Positions 15,935 through 26,306 of a stretch of 64,000 nt of DNA are shown in pieces (the stretch's first letter is position 1; each line of letters starts with the position of its first letter). This stretch comes from DTU089 sp964421815 (GTDB lineage Bacteria > Bacillota > Clostridia > Oscillospirales > Acutalibacteraceae). Location of the stretch: contig CAYQYT010000004.1 of assembly GCA_964421815.1 (NCBI GenBank), forward strand, positions 90,589-154,588, read 5' to 3'. Made by a program: the position numbers and the translations under genes. The notes beneath the pieces are model-generated. The model did not search any database. It had not been told where the DNA came from and saw only the letters and a list, made by a program, of their open reading frames with translations.

Positions 15935-16930
15935 TTACAGACGTTTCTCGTCCTCATCCCTCTGCTTTTTGGCATTGATTGCATAGGGTATTCCGAATCC
16001 GAGACCGCCCCCCGCAACAAAACCGCCTGCGAGGAAAAGCCACCAAAGAGGATTCTGCGGTTTCTCCTCTTCCTCAACTTTTTGGGCTTTTATCACCTTT
16101 TTCTCGATTACGGTTTTCACCTCTTGAGTCTGTTCGTACTCATTTCCGAAAAAATCCTCATAGGTAATTTTTATTGTACCCTTGACCTCGCCTGTTTTCT
16201 TACTGTCAACCTGTAAATTTGCAGAGGCACTTGCGCTTTCGCCCACGGGGATTTCCCCTGCAAAACTGCTGCCCCCGGACTCAAGACCCTCAATGTCAAA
16301 ATCCACCTTGCAGTTGTAAAGCGCCGCCTTTCCCGTGTTCATAAGGTTTACATTGACGCTGACCGTGTCGTCCTGCACCACCTTTACGGGAAGTTTCGCT
16401 CCGTCAAAGGTAAGTTCCGCCGGCTGACGTACCTCAACCCGCAAAATATCGTTGGAGGAATAACCGCCCCCGTAGGAGTCCTCGTATTCACAGACAAAGT
16501 TCAGTCTGTGCTCACCCACCGTTGCCGAATGAATGACTTTAACATCAATTTCCCATTGAAATGTTTTCTCCGCACCGATTGCGGAAACGTATTTTGTACC
16601 CATTCCGTGGGGACGGATCTCGTCGGTTTCGTCCCCAACGGACAGTTTAATATTCTTTACCGCTTTTTTTGAGTGCATATTTTTAAGGGTAACGGTTATT
16701 TTTCCGTCCTTTTCGGGAGTCAGATAATCATTTTCCACAACATAACCCGTCACCATAAGTCGTGGTTGGGAGTTGTCCTCGGGAATAATTTCGGCAATTT
16801 CCTCTTTTTCGGTAGTTTCCTCGGTAACTTTCTCTGTAGTTTTCTCGGTTTTCTTGTCTGTCTTTTCTCCTGCAAAGCAAGTGACCGAACACAAAAGAAT
16901 ACATAGAATAAAAACTATAAATCTTTTCAT
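15935..16930 (-). CDS. Secreted CARDB/COG1361-like surface protein with C-terminal anchor
   Basis: The 331-residue protein has a signal peptide (RFIVFILCILLCSVTCFAG), a Thr/Glu/Lys-rich linker, and two Ig-like CARDB-type modules with paired strands (KITVTLKNMHSKKAVKNIKL; VSVNVNLMNTGKAALYNCKV). A C-terminal glycine-rich transmembrane helix (NPLWWLFLAGGFVAGGGLGFGIPYAI) is followed by a short charged tail. It starts 14 bases after the stop of the FtsX permease at 16945-19668. By analogy with COG1361 proteins beside MacB-type exporters, it may be an extracellular accessory subunit. Confidence 0.7.
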   Translation of the reverse strand: MKRFIVFILCILLCSVTCFAGEKTDKKTEKTTEKVTEETTEKEEIAEIIPEDNSQPRLMVTGYVVENDYLTPEKDGKITVTLKNMHSKKAVKNIKLSVGDETDEIRPHGMGTKYVSAIGAEKTFQWEIDVKVIHSATVGEHRLNFVCEYEDSYGGGYSSNDILRVEVRQPAELTFDGAKLPVKVVQDDTVSVNVNLMNTGKAALYNCKVDFDIEGLESGGSSFAGEIPVGESASASANLQVDSKKTGEVKGTIKITYEDFFGNEYEQTQEVKTVIEKKVIKAQKVEEEEKPQNPLWWLFLAGGFVAGGGLGFGIPYAINAKKQRDEDEKRL

Positions 16931-16944
16931 AACACAATCCCCTT

Positions 16945-19668
16945 TTACAGTTCTCTTATGTTTTCAACTATACTGTTTTTGATTTCTCTTTTTATTTTAG
17001 TATATACGCTCAGGGAACAAATTGCAAACAGAATAATACTGAAAAGGATTATAACCCAGGGATTGAACACAAGAACATTTGCAAGTCCCAAAGTATCATT
17101 GGTAAGTTCCAGAATTCCGTAGGACAGGAAGAATATGCCGAAGCCGATTCCGAATCCCCATTTGAACATTGAAAGAAGTTGAAGAACATAGGTTTTTGCA
17201 ATTACCCCCTTGTTTGCACCGACCGCGCGCAGAGTTCCTATTTTCTTTTTGTCCTCTTTGATATTTGAGGCTATTGTGTTGTTTATTATACTTCCGCAAA
17301 TTGTGAAAAGCAGTATTACGAGAGCATATATGAGCAATGTAACATTGCGGATAGTTTCCTGTGTTTCCTTTCTGCTTTCATAATTTGAACTGAAATTTGA
17401 GTTGTCAACAAGTTTTACAATACTGTTTCCCAACTCTCCGATCTGAGCGTCGATTTCGTCATCGCACTCACCTTTCAGATCAAAGAACAGCCTTTTGTAC
17501 TTTGCTCCGGGGAAAAGATGCTCCAGACCCTCAACCGTTGTAATCAGGGAAATGTTTGAGGCGGAGTCGAACTGATAAACTCCGTCAACAACCGCGGCAA
17601 CCTCCACGGTATTGTTATGGGCTTTCAAGCCGTCTTTTTCCACATAACCTTCCCCCGTCAAGTCATAGTTCGGGTTTGAAACCTCGCTGTAAAGAACGCT
17701 TAAATCCAGTTTATCCCCCACATTAAAGTCCCTGTCCGCTTCGGCAATAATTTCCACGGTTTCCTCCGTGGCGTTATCTATATGACTGCGTTGACTGTAT
17801 GTGGTAAGATACTGCCCGTAATCGAAAGTAACACGGGTTAAATACACTTTTTCCGGTGCTTTTAAAATTACCTGTTCGCCGCGGTTGAGTTTCCCCATAT
17901 CAATATCTAAATCCTTGAGTAAATCCTCTTTCTCAAACAGTTCCTCGTCCAGAGCGACAATCTCACCGGCTATAAATTCCCCGCTGTAACCGGCGGCATT
18001 TTTAACATCGGAATAATCCCGATTGTCCGTCCCTAAAACCTTTCTGTAATTTGTTTCGTCAAGGTTCGCAATTTCATTTTCGTCTGTGGCACTAAAATTC
18101 CCGGAAGCGATTGCACGGTACGGGGACAATTCATCCGCTAAAATATTCACACTTGCCGTTTTATATCCGTAAGCGGCGCCTATATTCTTATTCAACAGAA
18201 TCGCCTGCTTGTGATTTTCCGTAAAACCGGTGTTGCTTTTCGGGTAATTTACCGCGTAGTAGATACCCCACGTGGACAAATACAAATCATAATCGTAGTC
18301 TTCGGTTATAAAATCATCCTTTGCATATTCAAGATACGACACCGCATAGGAGGAAAAAACTATGGTAATCACAAGGAAAACGCTGACAACAATCAACTTC
18401 CCTTTGGAAATAACAAGATTTCTCTTTGCAATAAGTTTTGATGTTTCAAACTGTTTTTGACTTTTAACCTTTTTGTTTTTCAGTTTTCTTGTGGCGTCAA
18501 TATTTCTTATTGCCTGCATGGGGGAAATTTTTGACGCGGAAAGCAGGGGTATGAAAGACGCGCCCATAACACAGAGAACACCGAAAATACCGCAAGCTAA
18601 AAGCACCCATAAATTCGGTTTAAAGTATGCGTTGTCAAAAACTCTGCCCAATACAAGTTTTACAGCCCCGTAGGAAATCAAAAGGCTTACCGGTGTGGAA
18701 ATAATACTTAAAATAAGCGCTTCCCTGCCGAAAAGTTTGCGGATTTGCCTTTTTGTTGCGCCCACGGCTCTGTACATACCGATTTGTTTTTTACGTTCCT
18801 TAAGATTTGTTGTAAATGTGTTTATAATTCCTATTGAAGAAGCAAGGAGCAGTATTGCTACAACCACCCAAACAGCCATCATGGAGTTAGAATTTTCGGA
18901 AATAATGTCCCCGATACCGCCGCTTACATATACGAGTTTTCCCGCTAAGGCGCTCCAATCCATACCGATTTCCGCCATTTTGTTGTCACTTTTATTCATA
19001 TCAAAATAGGCAATTCTGTTTTCCTTGCCGCCCAAATCCACGGTTTCTTTCTCGCTGACAAAGGCGGAGGGAAGATACTCTTTGTTTTCAATATCGTAGA
19101 GAATATTTGCCCGTTTATCCTTTAAAATACCGCTTAAAACAAAGGATTTTTCTTTTATTTCGGGCAACAGATTAAAACCGTTTTGCACCTGGAATTTAAG
19201 TGTGATTGTGTCACCGACTTTTGCGGTAATGCCCAACTGTAAAAGGGTTGTTTGCTCAATGGCAATCTCCCCCTTTTTCTCGGGATATTCGCCGTCAACC
19301 AAAACGGGATATACTTTTTCTTTTGCTTGTTCACTCAACTTTGCAATGGGTGTACCGCTTAACCTGTCGTTTTCATCGGTGAAAACAAAACCAAGGGTTG
19401 AGCCGTAAGCAACATCTTCCACAGCCCCCGCCAGTTGCGCTTTTGCAAAAGCCTCTTCATTGGCTCCGCTGCCGAATTGGTCATAAAGACCGCATTCAAC
19501 CTTTTTTTGCTCCGTGGACGTACTGTAAACGCTGTACGCAAAATAGATAATGCTTGAAGAAAACACCATGGACAGAACTATGCCCAAAACCATCAGGATA
19601 TATCTTTTCTTCCTGTGCTTCAGGTTTCCCAAAGCAAGGGAATTATATGTCAGTTTTTTCTTTTTCAT
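16945..19668 (-). CDS. FtsX-like ABC permease 1 (tandem paralog)
   Basis: The 907-residue protein has an N-terminal helix after KKKKLTYNSLALGNLKHRKKRY, a large extracytoplasmic domain (about 60-270), and FtsX-type helices with the motif LKERKKQIGMYRAVGATKRQI. A second extracytoplasmic domain and a second FtsX block (KKIGTLRAVGANK) follow, and it ends in KNSIVENIREL. Two FtsX modules in one chain is typical of BceB/MacB-like antimicrobial-peptide or lipid exporters. ATG 19668 has GCAGGTGATTT upstream, identical to the site of permease 2. It is the third permease in the operon driven by the ABC ATPase at 25389. Confidence 0.88.
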   Translation of the reverse strand: MKKKKLTYNSLALGNLKHRKKRYILMVLGIVLSMVFSSSIIYFAYSVYSTSTEQKKVECGLYDQFGSGANEEAFAKAQLAGAVEDVAYGSTLGFVFTDENDRLSGTPIAKLSEQAKEKVYPVLVDGEYPEKKGEIAIEQTTLLQLGITAKVGDTITLKFQVQNGFNLLPEIKEKSFVLSGILKDKRANILYDIENKEYLPSAFVSEKETVDLGGKENRIAYFDMNKSDNKMAEIGMDWSALAGKLVYVSGGIGDIISENSNSMMAVWVVVAILLLASSIGIINTFTTNLKERKKQIGMYRAVGATKRQIRKLFGREALILSIISTPVSLLISYGAVKLVLGRVFDNAYFKPNLWVLLACGIFGVLCVMGASFIPLLSASKISPMQAIRNIDATRKLKNKKVKSQKQFETSKLIAKRNLVISKGKLIVVSVFLVITIVFSSYAVSYLEYAKDDFITEDYDYDLYLSTWGIYYAVNYPKSNTGFTENHKQAILLNKNIGAAYGYKTASVNILADELSPYRAIASGNFSATDENEIANLDETNYRKVLGTDNRDYSDVKNAAGYSGEFIAGEIVALDEELFEKEDLLKDLDIDMGKLNRGEQVILKAPEKVYLTRVTFDYGQYLTTYSQRSHIDNATEETVEIIAEADRDFNVGDKLDLSVLYSEVSNPNYDLTGEGYVEKDGLKAHNNTVEVAAVVDGVYQFDSASNISLITTVEGLEHLFPGAKYKRLFFDLKGECDDEIDAQIGELGNSIVKLVDNSNFSSNYESRKETQETIRNVTLLIYALVILLFTICGSIINNTIASNIKEDKKKIGTLRAVGANKGVIAKTYVLQLLSMFKWGFGIGFGIFFLSYGILELTNDTLGLANVLVFNPWVIILFSIILFAICSLSVYTKIKREIKNSIVENIREL

Positions 19669-19695
19669 AAAATCACCTGCACTTTGCATTTGTTT

Positions 19696-22470
19696 TTATA
19701 ATTCTCGTATGTTTTCTACTATACTGTTTTTAGTTATTGTTTTGATTTTTATTTTTAGATTGATATAACAAGCCAAACTTAACACAATAAACATCAATAG
19801 TATCGGCCAGACGGTTATGGGTAAATAGTCTCCCGTAAGTATCCGACCTATGAAGGTATAAGAACAAAGGTAGATTATACTTCCTTCACCAAATCCCAAA
19901 AGCAGAATATTTGTTATTTGAGCGATGTATGATGAAACAAGTTCTTTTTCAGAAGCACCAACAGCACGTAGCGTTCCCAAAGTTCTTTTACCGTCGCGGA
20001 TTTGTGCACTTATAGAGTTATTTATAAGTGAAATTGAAACACAAAGGAAAACAAGAATGAGTGAAGAAACAGAAATGATTCCGACTCTTTTTTCTTGCTT
20101 TTCAGCTTCGTGAAGAGCAAAAATAGAAAGAATATCTTTACCCGGGAATATTGCTGATAACTCTGCTTGTATAATTTCATCAACTTCCATGGTGCATTCT
20201 TCTTTTAATTCAATATCAAAAGTGTCGTAATTGAATTTTGTGGTGAATGTGTCAAGCCCTTCAAGTGTTGTGAAAATTCCAAATCTGCCGGATAAACTTT
20301 TTTCACCAACAATAGCACCAATTTTAACTTCTTTGTCTTCTCTTGTTACTTTGCCGCTACCATCATCACAAAGAAGCGAAAGTTTTAATGTGTCGCCAAC
20401 CTTAAACGGACTTTCTGCCACGACTTTCAACTCTTGGTTTATAGTTTTTTCAATATCAACATCTTTTTCTGCCTCTTCGGATAAATTATATAGTGCAGTA
20501 CCACCAGAATCATAACAGAAACCAATTTTCCTTGGTGCGTAAATAATAATTTCTTCGCCCGAATTTAATTTATCAATATTTATTTCACCGTCAATTAAAT
20601 TTTCTTTCGTTATTTCATCAGTAAAAAAAAGTTCGGGACTTTGTGCTGTAACTTCAACATTAATAAGTTCTTCATCTTCAAAGCCTGCAACCTTTTTTGT
20701 GTAAGTATAATCAGGGTTTACCGCAAATTGCATATACTCTTTCAGATTCTCTTCGGTTATTTCAGAAAACTCAGTTTCTGTATAATTTTCTCCACTTGTT
20801 GACGGTGCTTCATAGTAAGAAACTTCATCTGCATCCAAAAAACGTGAACTAGTGGTAAATCCGCCAAAGTATTCACACACCTCAAGATATTCAGGAATTT
20901 CATCTTGAAATACAACATTTAAATTAACAGTCTTTTCACCGTAAACGTCCGCAACCTGCGGTATTTCGAGAACTTCGTGTTTTGAGTTTTCGGTTAATTG
21001 AAATTCATTGCTTTGATAATTCAAATAATTAATAAAACTGTTAGTTGATCCGATACCACCGTAATGACGAACTTCGTAGTCAATGTCATGATAATCGTAT
21101 GAGTAACCAATTACTGTACCAAGGAAAGAAATAGACAAACACGAAACTATAACAGAGCAAGCAATTATTGAACTTATAGCAATGTTCTTACCTTTAGAAA
21201 AAATGAGTTTTCTTTTTGCAAGGTGTCTTGAAACAATAAATGATGTTTGTGATTTGATTTTTTTGTTCTTCATTTTTCGCATCATTTCAATATTTCTTAT
21301 AGCCTGCATTGGCGAAAGTCTTGAAATATTTAAAAGCGGAATAATTGCCGAAAGCATAACACAAGCAACGCCAAAAACCACACCCAAAATAAGAACAGTA
21401 AAATCCGGTTTAAATATAAAATTCTCACCCATAATTTTTGCAAAGAGTTTAACTGCACCGTAAGACACAGCAACGCTTAAAGGTGCGGTGAAAAGACAGA
21501 TTATAAGTGCCTCACGACCAAATATAGCAATTAATTGTTTTCTTGTAGCACCAACTGCCTTTAGCATACCAATCTGTTTTTTCCGTTCTTTTAAGTTAGA
21601 ATTAAATACATTAACAATCCCAAAACAAGATATAAATGCAAGTAAAACGGAGAAGAATATTGCTGTTCCGACATTATTTATAACCATTGAGTAACTGCTG
21701 GTTACAGACCTTGAGTAAACATCCCTTGTATCAATATGATTTTCATCGGAAATTTCAGAAAGGTAAGTGTCGCCGGTCCAGTAATCGTTAAAAAATGCAA
21801 CTAATGCTTCTTTACCGCCAACCTCAACCTTTGAATTTTTTACCACAAATGCAGCAGGGATTTTTCCGACTTTTTCTATGGCATTATCAGAAAAAAGTTC
21901 TATGTTAGATTTTTTATCATGAAGAATACCAACGAGTTTATATGTGACTTCTTTTTCTCCTTTTAAAAATTCATCGCTATTACAGATCAGAGTTTTCAGT
22001 GTTATTTCTTCACCGATTTTTGTGTCAAGTCTCATTCGTTGAAGAGCGCTTTTTTCAATAGCAATTTCATTTTCTTTCTCCGGCATTCTGCCCTCCAGAA
22101 CAACAGGGTAATAAAGTTCTGTTGCTCTATCGTCGAGCCAACCAACCATTGTACCGTCAGAAAAATCTTCACTCTCGCTCCAGGCGTAAGAAAGCACGTG
22201 CGCGTAACCGATTTGACCAATAATAGAACCGTCTGCTACGGCTTTATTTAGTTCGTAATTTTGTGCATCTGTAACGATAACTTTTTGCTTACCTTGTTTT
22301 CTGTAATGAATTTCTTTTGTTGAAGATTGCATACAAGAAACAAAAAACGGAATACCTGAAGAAAAAATCATCGCTAAAACTATGCCAATAATCATAAGAG
22401 AATAACTCTTTTTGCGATTTTTTAAACTACTTAATGCAAGAGAATTATATGTCAGTTTTTTCTTTTTCAT
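19696..22470 (-). CDS. FtsX-like ABC permease 2 (tandem paralog)
   Basis: The 924-residue paralog shares the architecture of its neighbours, with KKKKLTYNSLALSSLKNRKK at the start, LKERKKQIGMLKAVGATRKQL and KRTLGTLRAVGASEKEL at the two FtsX modules, and TKNSIVENIREL at the end. Its first 30 or so bases and the preceding SD region are nearly identical in DNA to permease 1, whereas its extracytoplasmic domains have diverged and the gene looks more A+T-rich by eye. Two different permeases would normally heterodimerise with an ATPase dimer; three here is unusual. Confidence 0.88.
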   Translation of the reverse strand: MKKKKLTYNSLALSSLKNRKKSYSLMIIGIVLAMIFSSGIPFFVSCMQSSTKEIHYRKQGKQKVIVTDAQNYELNKAVADGSIIGQIGYAHVLSYAWSESEDFSDGTMVGWLDDRATELYYPVVLEGRMPEKENEIAIEKSALQRMRLDTKIGEEITLKTLICNSDEFLKGEKEVTYKLVGILHDKKSNIELFSDNAIEKVGKIPAAFVVKNSKVEVGGKEALVAFFNDYWTGDTYLSEISDENHIDTRDVYSRSVTSSYSMVINNVGTAIFFSVLLAFISCFGIVNVFNSNLKERKKQIGMLKAVGATRKQLIAIFGREALIICLFTAPLSVAVSYGAVKLFAKIMGENFIFKPDFTVLILGVVFGVACVMLSAIIPLLNISRLSPMQAIRNIEMMRKMKNKKIKSQTSFIVSRHLAKRKLIFSKGKNIAISSIIACSVIVSCLSISFLGTVIGYSYDYHDIDYEVRHYGGIGSTNSFINYLNYQSNEFQLTENSKHEVLEIPQVADVYGEKTVNLNVVFQDEIPEYLEVCEYFGGFTTSSRFLDADEVSYYEAPSTSGENYTETEFSEITEENLKEYMQFAVNPDYTYTKKVAGFEDEELINVEVTAQSPELFFTDEITKENLIDGEINIDKLNSGEEIIIYAPRKIGFCYDSGGTALYNLSEEAEKDVDIEKTINQELKVVAESPFKVGDTLKLSLLCDDGSGKVTREDKEVKIGAIVGEKSLSGRFGIFTTLEGLDTFTTKFNYDTFDIELKEECTMEVDEIIQAELSAIFPGKDILSIFALHEAEKQEKRVGIISVSSLILVFLCVSISLINNSISAQIRDGKRTLGTLRAVGASEKELVSSYIAQITNILLLGFGEGSIIYLCSYTFIGRILTGDYLPITVWPILLMFIVLSLACYINLKIKIKTITKNSIVENIREL

Positions 22471-22498
22471 AAAATCACCTGCACTTTGCGTTTGATTT

Positions 22499-25294
22499 TT
22501 ATAACTCTCTTATATTTTCAACAATACTGTTCTTCATTTCTTTTTTAACCTTGAAATGAACATTTGTGATACAGCAAACAAACAGAGCTACAATAGCAAC
22601 AATTGTTTCCCAAAACGTCAGAACAAAGTCATCGGGATTATCGCCCATGCTTATGAATACAAGGCAATAAATACCATAGAAAAGTGCAAATGCACCCACA
22701 CCCAAAGCAGTTCCCAAACCGAGAACTGACAGCAACTGCCTTATATATGAACTTGAAATATCTTTAACAGATGCGCCGACCGCTCTTAACGTACCGATTT
22801 CCTTTTTACTTTCTCTGATACGTGCAGTAAGTGCATTGTTAATAAGGCTACCGCTTAAAGTGAACAAAAGAACAGCAACTGAAGCAATTATAATCGTAAG
22901 TGTATCTGCGGTTAATTTTGCACTTTTTTCATTTTCATAAACAGAATTGTAGGAACCTGATGAATGTCCCAATGTTATTCTATCTAATATATTTACTATT
23001 TCAGCATTAATTTCTTCAGTACATTCAGTGTTGAGGTTTACTCCGAAACCGCAATAAGGAGCATCCTTTGTAAAGTTATTCAATCCTTCAACAGTTGTCG
23101 CAACATAAGGTTTTTGTCCTGAAGTTATGCCAAAGATTAAAGTTCCACTGTAGGTATTGCTGTAAATAATTGCTCCGACAGTAACCTCTTTTTCAATTTT
23201 TGTATGTTCAAATTCGCCAGCTTTAACAGTGGGTTCCGCACTTTCGTGCTTATAATCAACAGGCTCGTCCTCACTATCTGTTCCAACCCAACCTATTTTT
23301 ATTTTTTGACCTACCTTGAATTCTTTGCCCGGTTCAGCAATGCAAAGAAGCTCTGTATTTTCTGCATATTCTTCAATATGCTCCGTGTTCACATCAAGAT
23401 ATGAACTATCACAATACACATCATCATAACTTGTATATAACTCCATGTATTCAGGCAATATCAAAACAACCTCTTCGCCTGAATCCAATTTATCTTTATC
23501 AACTCTGCCAACTGTAACCGTCCGTGAAAGGCTTTCTGTATTCTCATCATCCAGTCCTAAAAATTCCAACGGAAAAATAGCGGAGTTAATATCTGCCTTT
23601 TCTTTAACTGCAAGATTTTCTATGGGCAATTTTTCATAATCCTTATAGTTTTTCTTGTTGATTTTTACATTCTCAAAAACCTTCTCATACACCCCGTTAG
23701 AGTAACCGCAAACCTTTAAATAATCCGTAAGTTCATCAACTTCAATATAACCGTTTGTAATTTTGTTTCCGCTTACACTTTCCACATAAGAATTAAGCAA
23801 CAAATCCTGTTTATCGTTTTCAGAAAAGCCGTAATGACTTGCATAGTTGGCAAGTTTTCTTTCGGAATATTCCATAAGGGAAAACGCCTCAAAATCATAA
23901 TCCTTTTTTCCGTTATCATTTTCCATACCGCCAACTATGGAAAATCCGAAAATTGAGCCAAACACCGCAATAGCAAGAATGATACTTGTTAGAACCTGTT
24001 TGCTCTTATAAAGCTTAATGTTTCTTGAGGCTAAAAGCCTTGAAACATCAAAATCTTTTTGAGTTGTTATTTTTTTAGTTTTAATCTTTCTGTTTATCTG
24101 AATGTTTCTTATTGCCTGCATGGGAGAAATTCTCGAAGCCGACAAAAGCGGAATAAGCGAAGAAATAAAAACTGTTATCATGCTGAATATCGCACTTATC
24201 GGGAGAACCCACCAGCTTGGTTTAAATATAAAGCCCTCGCCCATTAAATGCACACTAAGACTTACCGCACCCACAGAAAGCAGAATACTTAACGGAGTAC
24301 AAACAAGGCATAAAACAAAGGTTTCTCTGCCATAAATTTTTATAATCTGTCTTTTTGTTGCACCCACACTTCTTAAAAGTCCGATTTGCTTTTTGCGTTC
24401 TTTTAAATTTGTTGAAAATGCATTAACTATACCGATATTGGCAACCACGGCAAGAACTGCAACAAAAACAAGCAACAACAGATACGGTGCTTCAACGCCA
24501 AACATTTCGGCTATTGTATAGGTATATTCATAGCCGCCTGTAAGATGCAAACCGAAACTGTCATTTCCCGGCGTCCTGTATTTATTAACGACCTGAATAT
24601 ATGGCCCCATATCTGAGTCTTTACCCTCTAAGAGCCAACAATGTAATGTCTCTTTACCGCCGACTTCAACTTTTGTTCCGTCTGCAACAAAGGCTGCAGG
24701 AATATCTTCACACAAACTATAAAGCGAATCTGAAATATTTGCCTTTTTGTCGTTAAGTATTCCCACAAGAACATATTCTTTTTTTATGGGTTTTTCTTTG
24801 ATTTCCGAACCGTTCTGAACATATAAATCGACTGTTATTTTTTCGCCTAATTTATATTCAATGCCAAGATTTAAAAGCGCATCCTTTTCTATGGCAATTT
24901 CATTTTCTTTTTCAGGCATTTCGCCTTCAATAAGGCTTTGATAATAAAGTTCTTCTGCATCCTCTTCCAACCATCCGACTGCCGTACCGCTTTCAAGGTC
25001 ACCGGCAACAGAAGTAATTGAACCTAAAATATGTCCGTAACCATGCTTCGGATAAGTTTCATTCAATACATTCTCTATATCTTCATTAGTTATTACATTA
25101 GTACAAATATAACTTTGTTCACCGTAAAGAAATCTGTGTGTTTCAATTGCAGAAGTAACAGCACTTGAAACGAAGAACACAAATCCCGATGAAAACACCA
25201 TTGAAAGAATGATGCCGATAATCAGCAAAGTATATTGTTTTTTCCTATGCTTCAGGTTGCCGAAAGCAAGGGAATTAAAGGTTAATTTTTTCAT
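22499..25294 (-). CDS. FtsX-like ABC permease 3 (tandem paralog)
   Basis: This 931-residue permease is first in order of transcription, right after the ATPase gene. KKLTFNSLAFGNLKHRKKQYT opens it; LKERKKQIGLLRSVGATKRQI and KKEIGTLRAVGASVKDI mark the two FtsX modules, and it ends in NSIVENIREL. A 94-base gap containing a hairpin separates it from the ATPase. The transported substrate is unknown, but the upstream two-component system suggests a stress- or peptide-responsive exporter. Confidence 0.88.
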   Translation of the reverse strand: MKKLTFNSLAFGNLKHRKKQYTLLIIGIILSMVFSSGFVFFVSSAVTSAIETHRFLYGEQSYICTNVITNEDIENVLNETYPKHGYGHILGSITSVAGDLESGTAVGWLEEDAEELYYQSLIEGEMPEKENEIAIEKDALLNLGIEYKLGEKITVDLYVQNGSEIKEKPIKKEYVLVGILNDKKANISDSLYSLCEDIPAAFVADGTKVEVGGKETLHCWLLEGKDSDMGPYIQVVNKYRTPGNDSFGLHLTGGYEYTYTIAEMFGVEAPYLLLLVFVAVLAVVANIGIVNAFSTNLKERKKQIGLLRSVGATKRQIIKIYGRETFVLCLVCTPLSILLSVGAVSLSVHLMGEGFIFKPSWWVLPISAIFSMITVFISSLIPLLSASRISPMQAIRNIQINRKIKTKKITTQKDFDVSRLLASRNIKLYKSKQVLTSIILAIAVFGSIFGFSIVGGMENDNGKKDYDFEAFSLMEYSERKLANYASHYGFSENDKQDLLLNSYVESVSGNKITNGYIEVDELTDYLKVCGYSNGVYEKVFENVKINKKNYKDYEKLPIENLAVKEKADINSAIFPLEFLGLDDENTESLSRTVTVGRVDKDKLDSGEEVVLILPEYMELYTSYDDVYCDSSYLDVNTEHIEEYAENTELLCIAEPGKEFKVGQKIKIGWVGTDSEDEPVDYKHESAEPTVKAGEFEHTKIEKEVTVGAIIYSNTYSGTLIFGITSGQKPYVATTVEGLNNFTKDAPYCGFGVNLNTECTEEINAEIVNILDRITLGHSSGSYNSVYENEKSAKLTADTLTIIIASVAVLLFTLSGSLINNALTARIRESKKEIGTLRAVGASVKDISSSYIRQLLSVLGLGTALGVGAFALFYGIYCLVFISMGDNPDDFVLTFWETIVAIVALFVCCITNVHFKVKKEMKNSIVENIREL

Positions 25295-25318
25295 AATAAC
25301 TCCTGAAATCTGTTGCTG

Positions 25319-25343
25319 TAGGGTACGGCCTTGACCGTACCCC
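25319..25343. repeat. Hairpin in the gap between ATPase and permease 3
   Basis: A perfect 8-bp stem (GGGTACGG / CCGTACCC) sits in the middle of an operon, followed by further G+C-rich sequence to about 25380. It has no following T-run, so it is not a clear terminator. It may alter transcript stability between ATPase and permeases, or be a small repeat insertion. Confidence 0.4.
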
Positions 25344-25388
25344 CAAATTATCGTTATCCTGCGGGCGAGTCAGGACCCACCTATACAT

Positions 25389-26072
25389 TTATTGATTGAA
25401 TTTACTGTCGGAAACAACAGCGCCGTCTTCGATTCTGATAACCCTGTCCGCCTGCTCGGCAACATGCAAATCGTGTGTAACAAGAATAAGAGTTACCCCC
25501 AATTCCTTACTGACGTATTTAAGGAGGGAAAGCACCTCGCGGCCGCTTTTGCCGTCAAGATTTCCCGTGGGTTCATCCGCAAAAAGGATTGAAGGTTTGT
25601 TTGCTAAAGCCCTTGCAATGGCAATTCTCTGTTGCTGACCGCCCGACAGTGCCGAGGGCAAATGGGAAAGTCTGTCCTCAATACCGAGAATGTCAATAAT
25701 CTTTTTCAGATATTCTTCATCGGGCTTCTTTTTATCAAGCATAATGGGGAGAAGAATATTCTCGTAACCGGTCAACTCTTCCACAAGGTTATACGCCTGG
25801 AAAACGAAACCGAAACGGCGGCGTCTTAATATGGAAAGTTGATTATCATTGTACTTATTAAGGCTTTCCTCGTTGTAAATAACCTCCCCCGAGGTTGCGT
25901 TTTCAAGACTGCTCAGGCAATGGAGAAATGTTGATTTACCCGAACCCGAGGGTCCCGTAATGGCGCAAAACTCCCCTTTTTCAAACTCTAGGGAAACATC
26001 GTTAACTGCCACAACGGTGTTCTCCCCGCTCATATATTCTTTCCTGAGATTTTTACATTCGATTATTTTCAA
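25389..26072 (-). CDS. ABC transporter ATP-binding protein (MacB/LolD/BceA type)
   Basis: The 227-residue ATPase has Walker A GPSGSGKST, a Q-loop FVFQAYNLVEELTGYENI, signature LSGGQQQRIAIARAL, Walker B ILFADEPTGNLD and H-loop VTHDLHVAEQAD. The EPTGNLD wording is characteristic of the MacB/LolD/BceA group that works with FtsX-type permeases, which follow on the same strand. I chose TTG 26072 because AAAGGATG lies at proper distance; the frame is open to 26099. A promoter with a likely response-regulator site lies upstream. Confidence 0.9.
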   Translation of the reverse strand: MKIIECKNLRKEYMSGENTVVAVNDVSLEFEKGEFCAITGPSGSGKSTFLHCLSSLENATSGEVIYNEESLNKYNDNQLSILRRRRFGFVFQAYNLVEELTGYENILLPIMLDKKKPDEEYLKKIIDILGIEDRLSHLPSALSGGQQQRIAIARALANKPSILFADEPTGNLDGKSGREVLSLLKYVSKELGVTLILVTHDLHVAEQADRVIRIEDGAVVSDSKFNQ

Positions 26073-26120
26073 AAAAAGCACATCCTTTCCGAAAATCAAT
26101 TATTACTCTTTTGCAATTGT

Positions 26121-26175
26121 ATTATATAACACCAAACTTACTTTTTCGTGACTTTTACCTTAAGATTTCGTAAGA
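26121..26175 (-). promoter_or_regulatory. Promoter of the ABC/FtsX operon with a putative response-regulator site
   Basis: On the minus strand TATAAT (26126-26121) forms a -10 box; on the plus strand TTAAGATTTCGTAAGA spans 26160-26175, about 34 bases upstream of it. The same 16-mer, with one change, occurs at 27919-27934 upstream of the response-regulator gene, suggesting a shared OmpR-type activator site. The half-sites CTTA..TCTTA read as a direct repeat. Confidence 0.6.
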
Positions 26176-26201
26176 AAAATAAAGAAAAAATGCCGTAATT
26201 C

Positions 26202-26256
26202 AAAAAAATCCCGACGGCTCACACCTCCCTATACGGAAAGCAAAGAACCGCCGGAA
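26202..26256 (-). terminator. Terminator after the histidine-kinase gene
   Basis: On the minus strand CCGGCGGTTC and GAGCCGTCGG pair with one mismatch and a GU pair, followed by a T-run. It separates the two-component operon from the ABC/FtsX operon, so the latter needs its own promoter. Confidence 0.65.
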
Positions 26257-26306
26257 CATTTATGTTTTTGATTTCAAAATATACTTCTTACTTCTTCACT
26301 CTTACC

